DNA of 16,657 nt. It comes from JABSOG01 sp041583135 (lineage in GTDB: Bacteria > Pseudomonadota > Gammaproteobacteria > Enterobacterales > Alteromonadaceae). The notes below the pieces were generated by a model. The model was not told the DNA's origin. It did not search any database and was given only the letters and a program-made list of their open reading frames with translations. A program made the position numbers and the translations under genes. The first letter of the stretch is position 1. Each line of letters starts with the position of its first letter. Shown here in pieces: positions 1 to 8,269 of this stretch. The DNA is taken from the NCBI GenBank assembly GCA_041583135.1, contig JBFHGJ010000122.1:1-16657 (forward strand), in the 5' to 3' direction.

Positions 1-68
1 AGGTCTTTTTCAGTCTTTAATGATTTTGCTGCCTCACGGGCAAATGCTTCTAGTTCTTTCTTGTTCAT
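1..68 (-). CDS. Transposase N-terminus, IS256-family-like (partial, cut by window edge)
   Basis: The minus strand from base 68 opens with ATG and reads MNKKELEAFAREAAKSLKTE, then continues off the left edge. A lysine-rich start followed by an alanine-rich helix and a K-T-E motif is typical of IS256-family (mutator-type) transposases. These carry a DDE catalytic domain further in, which is not visible here. Only 22 codons can be read, so the family call rests on N-terminal resemblance plus the terminal-repeat-like sequence just upstream of the gene. It could be an intact or a broken element. Confidence 0.6.
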   Translation of the reverse strand, partial: MNKKELEAFAREAAKSLKTEKD

Positions 69-139
69 AATCTGCCTATCACTTAACCCTAATAGGGTAC
101 TCTACTGATAAGCAGTTACACAATTTAATTTACAGTCTC
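1..139 (-). mobile_element. End of an IS256-like insertion sequence
   Basis: The partial transposase is preceded by a 71-base leader. Read inward from base 139 on the minus strand, that leader begins GAGACTGTAAATTAAATTGT, the style of terminal inverted repeat seen in IS256-family elements. The opposite end and any 8-9 bp target duplication lie outside the window, so the boundary is inferred. A similar sequence ends at base 173, so the true end could be there. Confidence 0.45.
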
Positions 140-173
140 AGATCTATAGACACATTAATGTTAACAGGGTCTC
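115..173. repeat. Two tandem IS-end-like repeats
   Basis: Two 25-base blocks, 115-139 and 149-173, resemble each other when read on the minus strand. Both start GAGAC, contain CTGT followed by an AT-rich stretch, and reach TGTGT about 20 bases in, with a two-base insertion in the outer copy. They are separated by 9 bases. They could be the terminal repeat of the left-hand IS plus a leftover end of another related element, or alternative ends of the same one. Confidence 0.35.
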
Positions 174-190
174 AAATCGCTCGCAGGTCG

Positions 191-220
191 TTTACTCACT
201 CATCATTCCGTTTATATACT
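191..220 (+). promoter_or_regulatory. Candidate sigma-70 promoter for the 685-residue gene
   Basis: TTTACT at 191-196 and TATACT at 215-220 are separated by 18 bases, a fair match to sigma-70 -35 and -10 boxes. The predicted start near 227 would give a 5' leader of about 180 bases. Other AT-rich -10-like strings (TATAAA at 234-239, TATAAG at 312-317) exist without better -35 partners, so this is only one option. The rest of 140-404 contains no convincing ORF. Confidence 0.25.
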
Positions 221-357
221 TTTGCTAAAACGATATAAAGTTCTCCTACAGCAGGCTTTTCAATCGCCAGTTATGGTTTTTATTGCGTAATAAAATCGGC
301 ATTTTCACTGTTATAAGCTGTTATATCTTTGCGGGCAGGGGGTCTCTAAAGTGATGG

Positions 358-377
358 TTATCAGCGCTGACTGATAA
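358..377. promoter_or_regulatory. Dyad symmetry just upstream of the ribosome binding site
   Basis: TTATCAG (358-364) and CTGATAA (371-377) are perfect inverted repeats 6 bases apart. A perfect 10-base palindrome, TCAGCGCTGA, lies inside at 361-370. The site sits 16 bases before the Shine-Dalgarno AGGAG (393-397) of the next gene, so it could be an operator or an mRNA hairpin affecting translation. The function is inferred from position only. Confidence 0.3.
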
Positions 378-404
378 CAAATCAAATTGCAAAGGAGCAA
401 GGAC

Positions 405-2462
405 ATGAGCAATACCATCACTTTGATCTCACAATCAACCCCTTATATCAGTGCCAAACTGGATAATGCCAATAACGGCACTTTGGTCTATACCTATATC
501 GATGAAACAACGCAAGTTCATACAGTGACATCTATTGCGTTTTTTGACCTCATAGAGGTGTTTGGCAATAAAAACCCCGCGACAATCGATGCGGCGCCAC
601 AAGGTTCTACTAACGGCACTTTCACACTCTGCGGGGTCAGTTTGTCGTATGACACGAGCTTGTTTAGCGCCAGCGAATTACAAGCTGCGTTAGTCAAATT
701 ACTGTCGGGCGTGCAAATTGGCCCCGTGCCGGTGTTTATCACTAAAGAGCAATATGGCACTTTGACTTTGGATAGCGAAAAACTGTCCTATCAGATAGCT
801 TCTGGCCATGATAATCAATATGGCACGGCAAAACATAAGTGGTCAGTCACCTTAAGTGATTTGAAAGATGCATCCATTTCTGTCACCGATAAAACGTTTA
901 GCGTTAACGGCCACCGTCATTATCGTTTTAGCACACGGTTGTTTTCCTATGTACCTCACGGTAGCGCAATTTCTGGGCAGAGTACCGCAACTACAGCGAT
1001 GACCATGTTGCTGCAATGTTTCATCAATGCTGTAAAACTGCCTAATTTTCACAACAGCTTTGTGGTACTTAACAACACTACCGGTAATACCGTTACATTC
1101 GAACTGGAGCAGGATAAAACGCCGGGGGCGTTGCCCTTTGTCAATCCGCTGACCAGCATTACCAGTATTGAGTCCGGTGATACCAATATTATTGTGACTG
1201 ACTCTTCAGTCGACTGTGTGCTGACTCAAAGTGATGGTTCACCGCTGTGGTATTTTTCCTCTGGATCAGCCGGGGTTTGTCTGCTTGATATCTCAACTGA
1301 CATGACCGATGTCATGGCTGCATCTGCCAATGCCCTTGAAAACATCATGGCTTATCCTTCAAGCAATTTGGCTCAGGCATTTCAAACCTACACCAAAAAC
1401 GACGGTAATGGGCCTTGGGTGGTGTACCAGTTTGAACAGGTGTTGGCGAGCCAAAGTGGCAGTTCCAAAGGGGCGTTGTTGCCACAGCTCGTAACCCTGC
1501 AAGGCTATCAGCTCGCCAAATTACAGGCTTGGAGTGGCACCTATTACCTTTATGGTAATGAAGAGTATATTGCACCATTGGTGATCTCCAGTGATACTCA
1601 AGCGAGTTATGATGGCCAGAGCTTGAGCACACTTAGCTTTAAACCGCCAGCCTCAGGCAAACTACCGGTATTCTCTAGCAGCTCTAATCAAGGCACCTTA
1701 AATCTCAGTTTCTATTGGCTCCCCGCCAATGGCAATATTGGCACTAAGAGTATTACCAAAGCGTGCAGTGGTACTATCGTCAACGGCAAGAGTTCAACTA
1801 AAGTGGTGGGCTATGCCGATAAAATTGTCACCAACAGCCCATCTAGCAGCCCCAACTATTTGGCGTGGGCTTTAACCATCGGCGGGCTACTGGCGTATTT
1901 TTATGAGATTTACAAATGGGTCAATGGCCAGAGCACAGAAGAACCTGAATACATAAGTGTGGAGGAACTTGAACAAGAGGCGCAAATGTATTGCCAAAAG
2001 CTCGATACTGGGATCCTCGATACCGAAGCCAATGAAGTGTCTGAGCAAGCACAGGCGCAAGCCAATGCGCTGCAACAGGAAAATGCCGAAGGCTATGATG
2101 TCTCTGATGAGCTCGATAAGATTTATGACGACATCGACGACATTCAAACCGAAGTGTTACCTGAAAAACCGGATGATGCGACAGGGTTAACTGACGATTC
2201 AGAGCAGCTGCAAGCTCTAGGTCTTGATGCTTGTGAACAAGACGAAGCCGCTGAACAAGGCATTGAATCTGAGCTGAACTCACAATCGTCCGCATATCAG
2301 CAGGCCAAAGCACAGGCCGAACAAGCCGAAACAGAGTCTGAGGATATTAAAAAGTCGCTTGAACAAGGCGAAGAAGAAGCAGAGGGTGATGACGGCGAAG
2401 ATGGTGATGGCGATGACGGCGGCGGTATTGATGCCGACACTGAGGTGAGTAGCGCCGTATAG
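405..2462 (+). CDS. Large protein of unknown function with one membrane segment and an acidic C-terminus
   Basis: I do not recognise this 685-residue protein. The ATG at 405 is chosen because AGGAG (393-397) lies 7 bases upstream; the in-frame TTG at 387 has no such site. Residues 1 to about 480 are rich in Ser, Thr, Gly and Asn and look mostly beta-stranded, with no N-terminal signal peptide. A hydrophobic stretch at about 485-506 (YLAWALTIGGLLAYFYEIYK) looks like a single membrane helix. The rest is Glu/Gln/Ala-rich and probably coiled coil. It ends in a run of Asp, Glu and Gly around 652-675. Residues about 222-300 have a Thr/Asn-rich beta pattern loosely reminiscent of small pore-forming sandwich proteins, which is too weak to name. 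A terminator follows at once. Before the helicase insertion it was probably the convergent neighbour of tfuA, so it may belong to the same system. Confidence 0.85.
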   Translation: MSNTITLISQSTPYISAKLDNANNGTLVYTYIDETTQVHTVTSIAFFDLIEVFGNKNPATIDAAPQGSTNGTFTLCGVSLSYDTSLFSASELQAALVKLLSGVQIGPVPVFITKEQYGTLTLDSEKLSYQIASGHDNQYGTAKHKWSVTLSDLKDASISVTDKTFSVNGHRHYRFSTRLFSYVPHGSAISGQSTATTAMTMLLQCFINAVKLPNFHNSFVVLNNTTGNTVTFELEQDKTPGALPFVNPLTSITSIESGDTNIIVTDSSVDCVLTQSDGSPLWYFSSGSAGVCLLDISTDMTDVMAASANALENIMAYPSSNLAQAFQTYTKNDGNGPWVVYQFEQVLASQSGSSKGALLPQLVTLQGYQLAKLQAWSGTYYLYGNEEYIAPLVISSDTQASYDGQSLSTLSFKPPASGKLPVFSSSSNQGTLNLSFYWLPANGNIGTKSITKACSGTIVNGKSSTKVVGYADKIVTNSPSSSPNYLAWALTIGGLLAYFYEIYKWVNGQSTEEPEYISVEELEQEAQMYCQKLDTGILDTEANEVSEQAQAQANALQQENAEGYDVSDELDKIYDDIDDIQTEVLPEKPDDATGLTDDSEQLQALGLDACEQDEAAEQGIESELNSQSSAYQQAKAQAEQAETESEDIKKSLEQGEEEAEGDDGEDGDGDDGGGIDADTEVSSAV

Positions 2463-2475
2463 CGCCAGCCGATTC

Positions 2476-2501
2476 TGACAGGTGTCAACACCTGTCATTT
2501 T
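2476..2501 (+). terminator. Rho-independent terminator after the 685-residue gene
   Basis: TGACAGGTG (2476-2484) and CACCTGTCA (2489-2497) form a perfect 9-bp stem with a TCAA loop, followed by TTTT. It begins 14 bases after the TAG stop. The last three bases of the 3' arm are also the stop codon of the tfuA fragment on the other strand, which suits a terminator once set between two convergent genes. Confidence 0.65.
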
Positions 2502-2668
2502 AATGTTTCAACAATCACTTCATACTGACCAGACAAGCGCAAAATATCTAAAAGCTCGCTATCAAAATTGACCGCCTTATCGGCATTGGCCAGCTGATAT
2601 TGCGCCTTCATTAGGCGGTCAAAATCAGCAATGCTCATGTGTTGCTCTTGGTGATTATTGAGCCTGAA
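2495..2668 (-). pseudogene. tfuA: Truncated tfuA fragment (3' end only)
   Basis: Read on the minus strand, this stretch encodes a sequence homologous to the last ~58 residues of the TfuA protein at 8268-9395. From the ATG at 2638 to the TGA at 2495 it is a 47-residue open frame starting MSIADFDRLMKAQYQLAN. About 32 of the 47 residues are identical to the TfuA C-terminus by hand alignment, with no frameshift. Homology continues upstream to about 2668 with one residue missing, and an in-frame TAG lies at 2678-2680. The rest of the domain, including its SSMGALRAAEL region, is absent. DNA identity is patchy: 29 identical bases (2520-2548 versus 8296-8324) and 40 identical bases (2587-2626 versus 8363-8402) flank a diverged middle of equal length. 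It is most simply a leftover of a different tfuA allele. Confidence 0.85.
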
Positions 2669-2729
2669 AGAACCACACTAAATTCCCTCTAAAAGTCACC
2701 GTTTTTGCTTGTTGCATATTGCCTTGTTT

Positions 2730-2757
2730 TTGTTTAAGTTACATAAACTTTTCTAAT
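2730..2757 (+). promoter_or_regulatory. Candidate promoter of the helicase gene
   Basis: TTGTTT (2730-2735) and TCTAAT (2752-2757), 16 bases apart, lie in the AT-rich stretch just before the gene. They would start transcription near 2764, giving a very short leader with AGGA at 2766-2769. Several other AT-rich combinations are possible. The point supported is that the gene has its own promoter-like region and does not depend on a neighbour. Confidence 0.3.
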
Positions 2758-2778
2758 AAAAATACAGGATGACTATAA

Positions 2779-5700
2779 ATGGGGATGAGTGAAGCGAAAG
2801 CTGACTTTGCCATATCTGCGCTACAAACGATCCGTACTCGCTTATTGGACCTTACCAGTCGTAATCGGCTTTTGAATTTTAGACATGGCAACAACGGCAT
2901 GGTACGGGTTATCGACGAACTGCCGGATCAATTGGCCGAAGCTTTATTGGGTGGTGGTACATTTTCATTCATCCCTGTTAATGAGCCTACTGCGAAACAG
3001 CTTATTGAGCATGGCTATATTAAACTTGACGATGCCGGTAATGAAGTGCAACTAAAAGCCGACCCAAGTGCGAGAGAATGGGCAAAGGTATTGGGATTTA
3101 ACCCTAATTTCGAGCTAGATTACATTGCCAGTTCTAATACGGCGAAACACAATGATAAATACATTCAGACTTTGTTGTTTCCGCATGAGCTGGAAGGGCA
3201 ACTACGACGGATCCGACAAAAAGCCAACCTAGCCATCGAAGAGACTGGTGCTAATGTTCTATATATTGCCATGGGTTTCTTACAGTGGTACGACAGTGAC
3301 AATAGCGAATCACCTCGCTTAGCGCCACTTTATCTAATACCTGTGAATGTTGAAAGAGGCAAACTCGACAAAGAAACCGGTGTCTATAGATATACCTTAG
3401 AATATAGTAGTGAAGATATTTTCCCCAATTTATCATTACGAGAAAAACTCGCAAACGACTTTGGTCTAGCCCTACCGGAACTCGATGATGGTGTGCTACC
3501 GGAAGCTTATTTTCAATTGATACAAGAGATAATTATCAAGGCTAAGCCCCGTTGGTCAATTAAGCGCTTTGCCACTTTGGCAATGTTTGATTTCGGCAAG
3601 TTGCTGATGTATTTAGATTTAGACCCACAGCGTTGGCCCAGTGGCAATAAAAATATCCTAAATCATCCCATTTTGCAGCGGTTCTTTAGCAGTGGCGAAG
3701 TTGATGTGAACGATAGTTCAGGGTTGGGTCTTTGCGAGGAATATTTTATTGATGATTTGCCTGATGTGCATAATACCTATCCGCTTATTGACGATGCAGA
3801 TAGCTCACAACACAGCGCGCTTGTTGATGCGGTAAACGGCCGTAATCTTGTCATTGAAGGGCCGCCGGGGAGCGGTAAATCACAAACCATCACCAATATG
3901 ATTGCGGCTGCTATCGCTCAAGGGAAAAAAGTGTTGTTCGTCGCTGAGAAAATGGCCGCTTTACAGGTGGTCCAATCGCGCCTGAGCCGTGCTGGACTCG
4001 GTGATTTTTGTCTAGAGCTACACAGTAACAAAACCCAGAAGAAGCAAATTTATCAAGATCTCGCCGCTAGGTTAGCACGTCAAAATGAGTTTCAATCTGT
4101 GGCTGATGCCGATCTTGAGATCCAACAATATGAAGAAAAAAGAAAAGTGCTTTCCAACTATGCCAATTTAATCAATCGAACGTGGAAAAGCACAGGTCTG
4201 ACAATTCATGACATTTTTTGTAAAGCCACCTATTTGCGTGATGAGTACCCGGAGGTCGCGATCCGCGAATTGGCACCTAATGGGATTAGTGGAGATAGCT
4301 ACACTGGCCAATATGCGAGAGTTGTTGGTGACGAGTTAAGCGCCTATGGTGATGTTTATGAGCAGGTTCGCCAGCAAGTAGGTGAAAACTCGGCGTTGTC
4401 TGAACACCCTTGGTTTGGAGTCAGTAATGTCAATATCCAATTGTTTGAAGCAGATTCGATTTGCCGCATGCTGCAACAATGGAATGATGCCCTAAGTGAA
4501 CTAAAGCATCTGTCTGTACCCTTGCAATTGGTCCTTGGCGAACATGGGTTCGATACCTCGTTTGATCAGTTACAGCAACTGCTTGACGATTTAGCATTGT
4601 TGTCAAACTTAACTGTTGATGTGACTTTACCGCTTAGAGCTCTAAATGAGCAAACTGTGCCGGAACTAATGAACTACTTGGCGCAATGTCAGTCGCTTAA
4701 TCAAACTTATCTTGCTATCAATCAGCATTGCCATGCCGATGCGATTGAACGGCAAAGTGTTGAGGCGATGCGATTAGCTTATGGCGATTTGCAAAGCCAA
4801 GTTGATGTGAGCCGTACTATGGGTGAACTGTATCAAAGTCATCTGCAATTACAGCGTTGGCTAAGCGATATTGCTGCACTTCGGCAAAACATAAAGATAC
4901 TGCATCAGCAGGACTCGGCTATTTTAGATTGTATTGATGACAACCTTGCCTCATTAACTGAGTTGACAGGCTATTTGAGCAGCTTTACCGAGCTGGATGC
5001 TTTTCTCGTCAATCGCCGCAATGATTTGTTTGACGAGGACAATATAGATGCCTGTTTGAACCGTCTTTCCAAGGTTATCGCACAAACTAACCTGCTTAAA
5101 CCTGTCTTGGCTGAAACGATGGTATTAACAATGCTGCCCAGTGCTGATGCCTTGCGGGCAATCCAAGCTGAGCTTAATAGCGGTGGATTGTTTCGATGGT
5201 TTAGTGGTACTTGGCGTAACGCTCGACGACAACTTATTGCGCTTGGCATAAGCACCAAACCTAATGTTGAATTGCTTAGGACATTGTTGCCTAAAGCCAT
5301 TCAATACCAAGAGTTACTTGAACAGCTTGATAAGGATAAGCCTCTGCACCAAGCGCTTCAGCACGAATATCAAGGGGTGTCCACTGCCGTTGATGAGCTG
5401 TTACAGCTGCGGCGCTGGTATATTGCTGTTCGGGCTAAGTTTGGCATTGGTTTCGGCAAAAATGTGCCATTGGCAAGGTCGTTATTTTCGCTGCCAAACG
5501 ACGTTTTTAAGGGGATTCAAAATCTAGCTAGCAGCACAATGTTAACCCAGCTCAGTGACATCGAAGTGAATAAGGCGCAGCTAGCTCAGGCATTAAGATT
5601 GCCTAAGGGCAGCTCTGAACTTCGCTTTGATACAGAAGTAAGCCAGTTGCAAGCGTTCAGCGATAGGCTAGAGCGCCAGCTAAAAGCCCTACAGCAGCGG

Positions 5701-8223
5701 ATAAAATCGGATCTGACTTTAAGCAAAATTGAGATAGAGCTAAAGCAGGCTGCCCAATGGTTAGATGACGAAGCCGCGTTTTGCGAAAATGATCTTGAGC
5801 GGCGCCTGTTTAATGTGGAGGAACGACTCGATTGTCGAACGCCCGACGCGGTGACGATAGATAGTTACAACAATGTCATTGCTATTTATCATCGTCTTGG
5901 ACAGCTCAGTAATTTACCACTGAAAGCCTATTTACTTGACGTTGCTGAGGTGGCGGCTTGTGCTTCGATAAAAGCATCAATCGAGTCATTGCAAGCGCCA
6001 ATGCAAAATCATAACCAAGTGATGCAACGCTTTGTTGCTGAGACAGAGCTTAAGTGTGATGAATGGTTTATGCAGGTTGATGATAGCATCGCACAGTGGA
6101 TCAACCGTAATGAGCGGGCACTACATCAACCTCGCTGGCTTGCAAGCTGGGTAGATTTTGTGCGTACCAAACGTACTTTAGTGGCTCATGGTGTCGAACG
6201 ATTGCTGCAAAAGGTGGAAACGGGCGAGGTCAAGCTTGCGCAACTTAATGATCTTTATGAGTACGCTGTTTTCGACATCTTATCTCGGGAAGTGATCGCC
6301 GAAAAGCAAGCGCTGGCTCATTTTACTGGGACAGACCATAATGCGATTCAGCGTCAATTCAAAGATTATGACAATCGTTTGAAACATATTCAGCAGCGGA
6401 AGATAGCCAGCCAAGTTGCTGAACTCGGGCTAGCTCAGCTACGTCAAGGGGTTACCGGTGGCAAAGTCGCTGACCTGACGGAAATGGGGCTGATCCGCAA
6501 TGAGGTCAATAAGAAAACTAAGCATGTTCCTATACGACAATTAATCCGCCGTGCAGGTCACTCGCTACTCGCGCTTAAACCTTGCTTTATGATGGGGCCT
6601 AATGCAGTCGCCCAGTATCTTGCTGCGGGTGAGCTTGAGTTTGACCTTGTGATCATGGACGAAGCATCACAGATCAGGCCGCAAGACGCGCTTGGGGCGA
6701 TTGCTCGTGCCAGTCAATTAGTGGTGGTTGGCGATCCTAAGCAATTACCCCCTACCAGCTTTTTCGACAAAGCTATTGATGACGACAATCCCGATGCTAC
6801 TGCGATTGAGCAGTCTGAGAGTATTTTAGATGTTTCATTGCCAATATTTACTGCGCGCCGGCTGAGATGGCATTACCGTTCTCGCCACGAAAGTTTGATT
6901 GAGTTTTCCAATCGGGAGTTTTATGACTCAAATCTTATTATTTTTCCATCGCCAGCGAAGAACAGTCACGAGTTTGGATTGAAGTTCAATTATGTTGAAA
7001 GGGGACGATTTGTCAATCAACATAACATTGAGGAAGCCATGGTTATCTCTCGTGCCGTTAGACAACATATGCTACACCACGGCCACGAGAGTTTAGGTGT
7101 CGTCGCAATGAGTTCATCACAACGGGATCAAATTGAACGATGTATTGAAGAGCTATCCAAAGAAGATGACCTTTTCCGCGAGCAATTGACCCAAAATGCC
7201 CAGTTGGACGAACCATTGTTTGTCAAAAATCTCGAAAACGTGCAAGGAGATGAACGTGATGTTATTTTTATCTCTTGTACTTATGGTCCGCTTGAAGCTG
7301 GCAGCTCGACTATGCCGCAGCGCTTTGGACCTATTAACTCGGCATCAGGAGAACGGCGCTTAAATGTATTGTTCACCCGAGCAAAAAAACGCATGCAAGT
7401 GTTCAGCTCAATGAAAGAGGGGCATATAAGAGCGTCTGACAATAGTAATCCGGGCGTACATGCACTAAAACGATTTCTTGGTTTTGCCGAGTCCGGGCAG
7501 ATACATCAGCCACATATCAATGGTCAAGCAGAGTCTAATTACTTTGAAGGTGCGGTTAAAAAAGCGTTACGACGTGAGGGATTTGAATCTATATCACAAG
7601 TCGGGGTAGCAGGCTATTTTATTGACTTAGCGGTACTTGACCCGAATAATCCCGAATGTTTTATTCTTGGAATTGAATGCGATGGTGCCAGCTACCATAG
7701 CGCTAAATCCGCACGAGACAGAGATCGCTTAAGACAGTCTGTATTAGAAGGATTAGGATGGGAAATACAACGAATTTGGTCAACTGACTGGTTCAAGAAC
7801 CCGCAGGCGCAATTAAAACCAATTATAGAGAAACTACGTCATATTCAAACACAGTCGTCGGCTATGACTGATGCGTCTAGCGATTTTGGTTTTCAAGAGT
7901 CGATGATAGGGACTGAGAGTTGGACTTCTACCGAGCAAATCCGTCAAAGTGCTGGCTCTTTGGTAGAGAAGTTAGAGCGTTTTGCAGAATTTATTCGTCA
8001 GGACGAGCCGCAAGTGGTTGAACATCGAAGTCTCTTACGCCCCGCTATGATAGCGGCACTGGCTAAAGTAAGACCTATCTCTAAAGCCGAGTATGTAGAA
8101 TATTTGCCTAGTTATCTGCGTCTGGCAACTGATACAGCACATGACAAATATTTAGAACCTATTCTTAATTTGATTGCAGAAGCTGAAATGGAAAGCACTG
8201 CTCAGGGGATGCTAGTGCAATAG
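2779..8223 (+). CDS. DUF4011 - SF1 helicase - Vsr-like nuclease protein, probable antiviral defence (Hhe-like)
   Basis: This 1814-residue protein begins with a DUF4011-type region (RLLDLTSRNRLLNF at about residues 21-34). It has a split superfamily 1 helicase: Walker A GPPGSGKS at 361-368, then a long helical insertion to about 1270, Walker B DEASQ at 1294-1298, GDPKQLPP at 1318-1325, VQGDERD near 1488 and FTRAKKR near 1535. A PD-(D/E)XK/Vsr-type nuclease of the MTES_1575 class follows: FID with Asp 1616, IECDGASYH with Glu 1633 and Asp 1635, and RIWSTDWF. A DUF3320-like segment lies near the C-terminus. From memory, this order matches the single-gene antiviral system described as Hhe. It likely moves along and cuts invading DNA in the cytoplasm. 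All visible motifs are intact. ATG 2779 has AGGA 9 bases upstream. It sits between a tfuA fragment and intact tfuA, with its own terminator, so it looks like an inserted cassette. Confidence 0.85.
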   Translation: MGMSEAKADFAISALQTIRTRLLDLTSRNRLLNFRHGNNGMVRVIDELPDQLAEALLGGGTFSFIPVNEPTAKQLIEHGYIKLDDAGNEVQLKADPSAREWAKVLGFNPNFELDYIASSNTAKHNDKYIQTLLFPHELEGQLRRIRQKANLAIEETGANVLYIAMGFLQWYDSDNSESPRLAPLYLIPVNVERGKLDKETGVYRYTLEYSSEDIFPNLSLREKLANDFGLALPELDDGVLPEAYFQLIQEIIIKAKPRWSIKRFATLAMFDFGKLLMYLDLDPQRWPSGNKNILNHPILQRFFSSGEVDVNDSSGLGLCEEYFIDDLPDVHNTYPLIDDADSSQHSALVDAVNGRNLVIEGPPGSGKSQTITNMIAAAIAQGKKVLFVAEKMAALQVVQSRLSRAGLGDFCLELHSNKTQKKQIYQDLAARLARQNEFQSVADADLEIQQYEEKRKVLSNYANLINRTWKSTGLTIHDIFCKATYLRDEYPEVAIRELAPNGISGDSYTGQYARVVGDELSAYGDVYEQVRQQVGENSALSEHPWFGVSNVNIQLFEADSICRMLQQWNDALSELKHLSVPLQLVLGEHGFDTSFDQLQQLLDDLALLSNLTVDVTLPLRALNEQTVPELMNYLAQCQSLNQTYLAINQHCHADAIERQSVEAMRLAYGDLQSQVDVSRTMGELYQSHLQLQRWLSDIAALRQNIKILHQQDSAILDCIDDNLASLTELTGYLSSFTELDAFLVNRRNDLFDEDNIDACLNRLSKVIAQTNLLKPVLAETMVLTMLPSADALRAIQAELNSGGLFRWFSGTWRNARRQLIALGISTKPNVELLRTLLPKAIQYQELLEQLDKDKPLHQALQHEYQGVSTAVDELLQLRRWYIAVRAKFGIGFGKNVPLARSLFSLPNDVFKGIQNLASSTMLTQLSDIEVNKAQLAQALRLPKGSSELRFDTEVSQLQAFSDRLERQLKALQQRIKSDLTLSKIEIELKQAAQWLDDEAAFCENDLERRLFNVEERLDCRTPDAVTIDSYNNVIAIYHRLGQLSNLPLKAYLLDVAEVAACASIKASIESLQAPMQNHNQVMQRFVAETELKCDEWFMQVDDSIAQWINRNERALHQPRWLASWVDFVRTKRTLVAHGVERLLQKVETGEVKLAQLNDLYEYAVFDILSREVIAEKQALAHFTGTDHNAIQRQFKDYDNRLKHIQQRKIASQVAELGLAQLRQGVTGGKVADLTEMGLIRNEVNKKTKHVPIRQLIRRAGHSLLALKPCFMMGPNAVAQYLAAGELEFDLVIMDEASQIRPQDALGAIARASQLVVVGDPKQLPPTSFFDKAIDDDNPDATAIEQSESILDVSLPIFTARRLRWHYRSRHESLIEFSNREFYDSNLIIFPSPAKNSHEFGLKFNYVERGRFVNQHNIEEAMVISRAVRQHMLHHGHESLGVVAMSSSQRDQIERCIEELSKEDDLFREQLTQNAQLDEPLFVKNLENVQGDERDVIFISCTYGPLEAGSSTMPQRFGPINSASGERRLNVLFTRAKKRMQVFSSMKEGHIRASDNSNPGVHALKRFLGFAESGQIHQPHINGQAESNYFEGAVKKALRREGFESISQVGVAGYFIDLAVLDPNNPECFILGIECDGASYHSAKSARDRDRLRQSVLEGLGWEIQRIWSTDWFKNPQAQLKPIIEKLRHIQTQSSAMTDASSDFGFQESMIGTESWTSTEQIRQSAGSLVEKLERFAEFIRQDEPQVVEHRSLLRPAMIAALAKVRPISKAEYVEYLPSYLRLATDTAHDKYLEPILNLIAEAEMESTAQGMLVQ

Positions 8224-8234
8224 TATCAGCCTAA

Positions 8235-8269
8235 ATCTAGGCCTCCTTTGGGCGGTCTAGATGACTTTT
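8235..8269 (+). terminator. Terminator between helicase gene and convergent tfuA
   Basis: ATCTAGGCC (8235-8243) pairs with GGTCTAGAT (8254-8262) with one G-U pair, and the stem can extend inward with CC/GG around a small loop. A GAC and then TTTT (8266-8269) follow on the plus strand. The TAA of tfuA falls in the T-rich tail. The minus-strand side lacks a T run, so it should mainly end helicase transcripts. Confidence 0.55.

Noticed and set aside
167..346. GGGTCTC present at 167-173 and again at 340-346
   Set aside because: Seven bases with little flanking similarity is expected by chance and does not mark a duplication.
387..404. TTG at 387 as start of the 685-residue protein
   Set aside because: The Shine-Dalgarno AGGAG at 393-397 lies downstream of it and points to the ATG at 405.
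1921..2313. 130-codon open frame on the minus strand inside the 685-residue gene
   Set aside because: It lies opposite the repetitive Glu/Gln/Ala-rich tail, whose biased codons leave the other strand open; no Shine-Dalgarno or recognisable protein features.
2495..2638. 47-residue frame as a real independent small gene
   Set aside because: It is homologous only to the tail of TfuA, has no clear Shine-Dalgarno, and is better explained as a gene remnant, though expression cannot be excluded.
4971..5300. 109-codon minus-strand open frame inside the helicase gene
   Set aside because: It overlaps the well-supported helicase frame completely and shows no family features.
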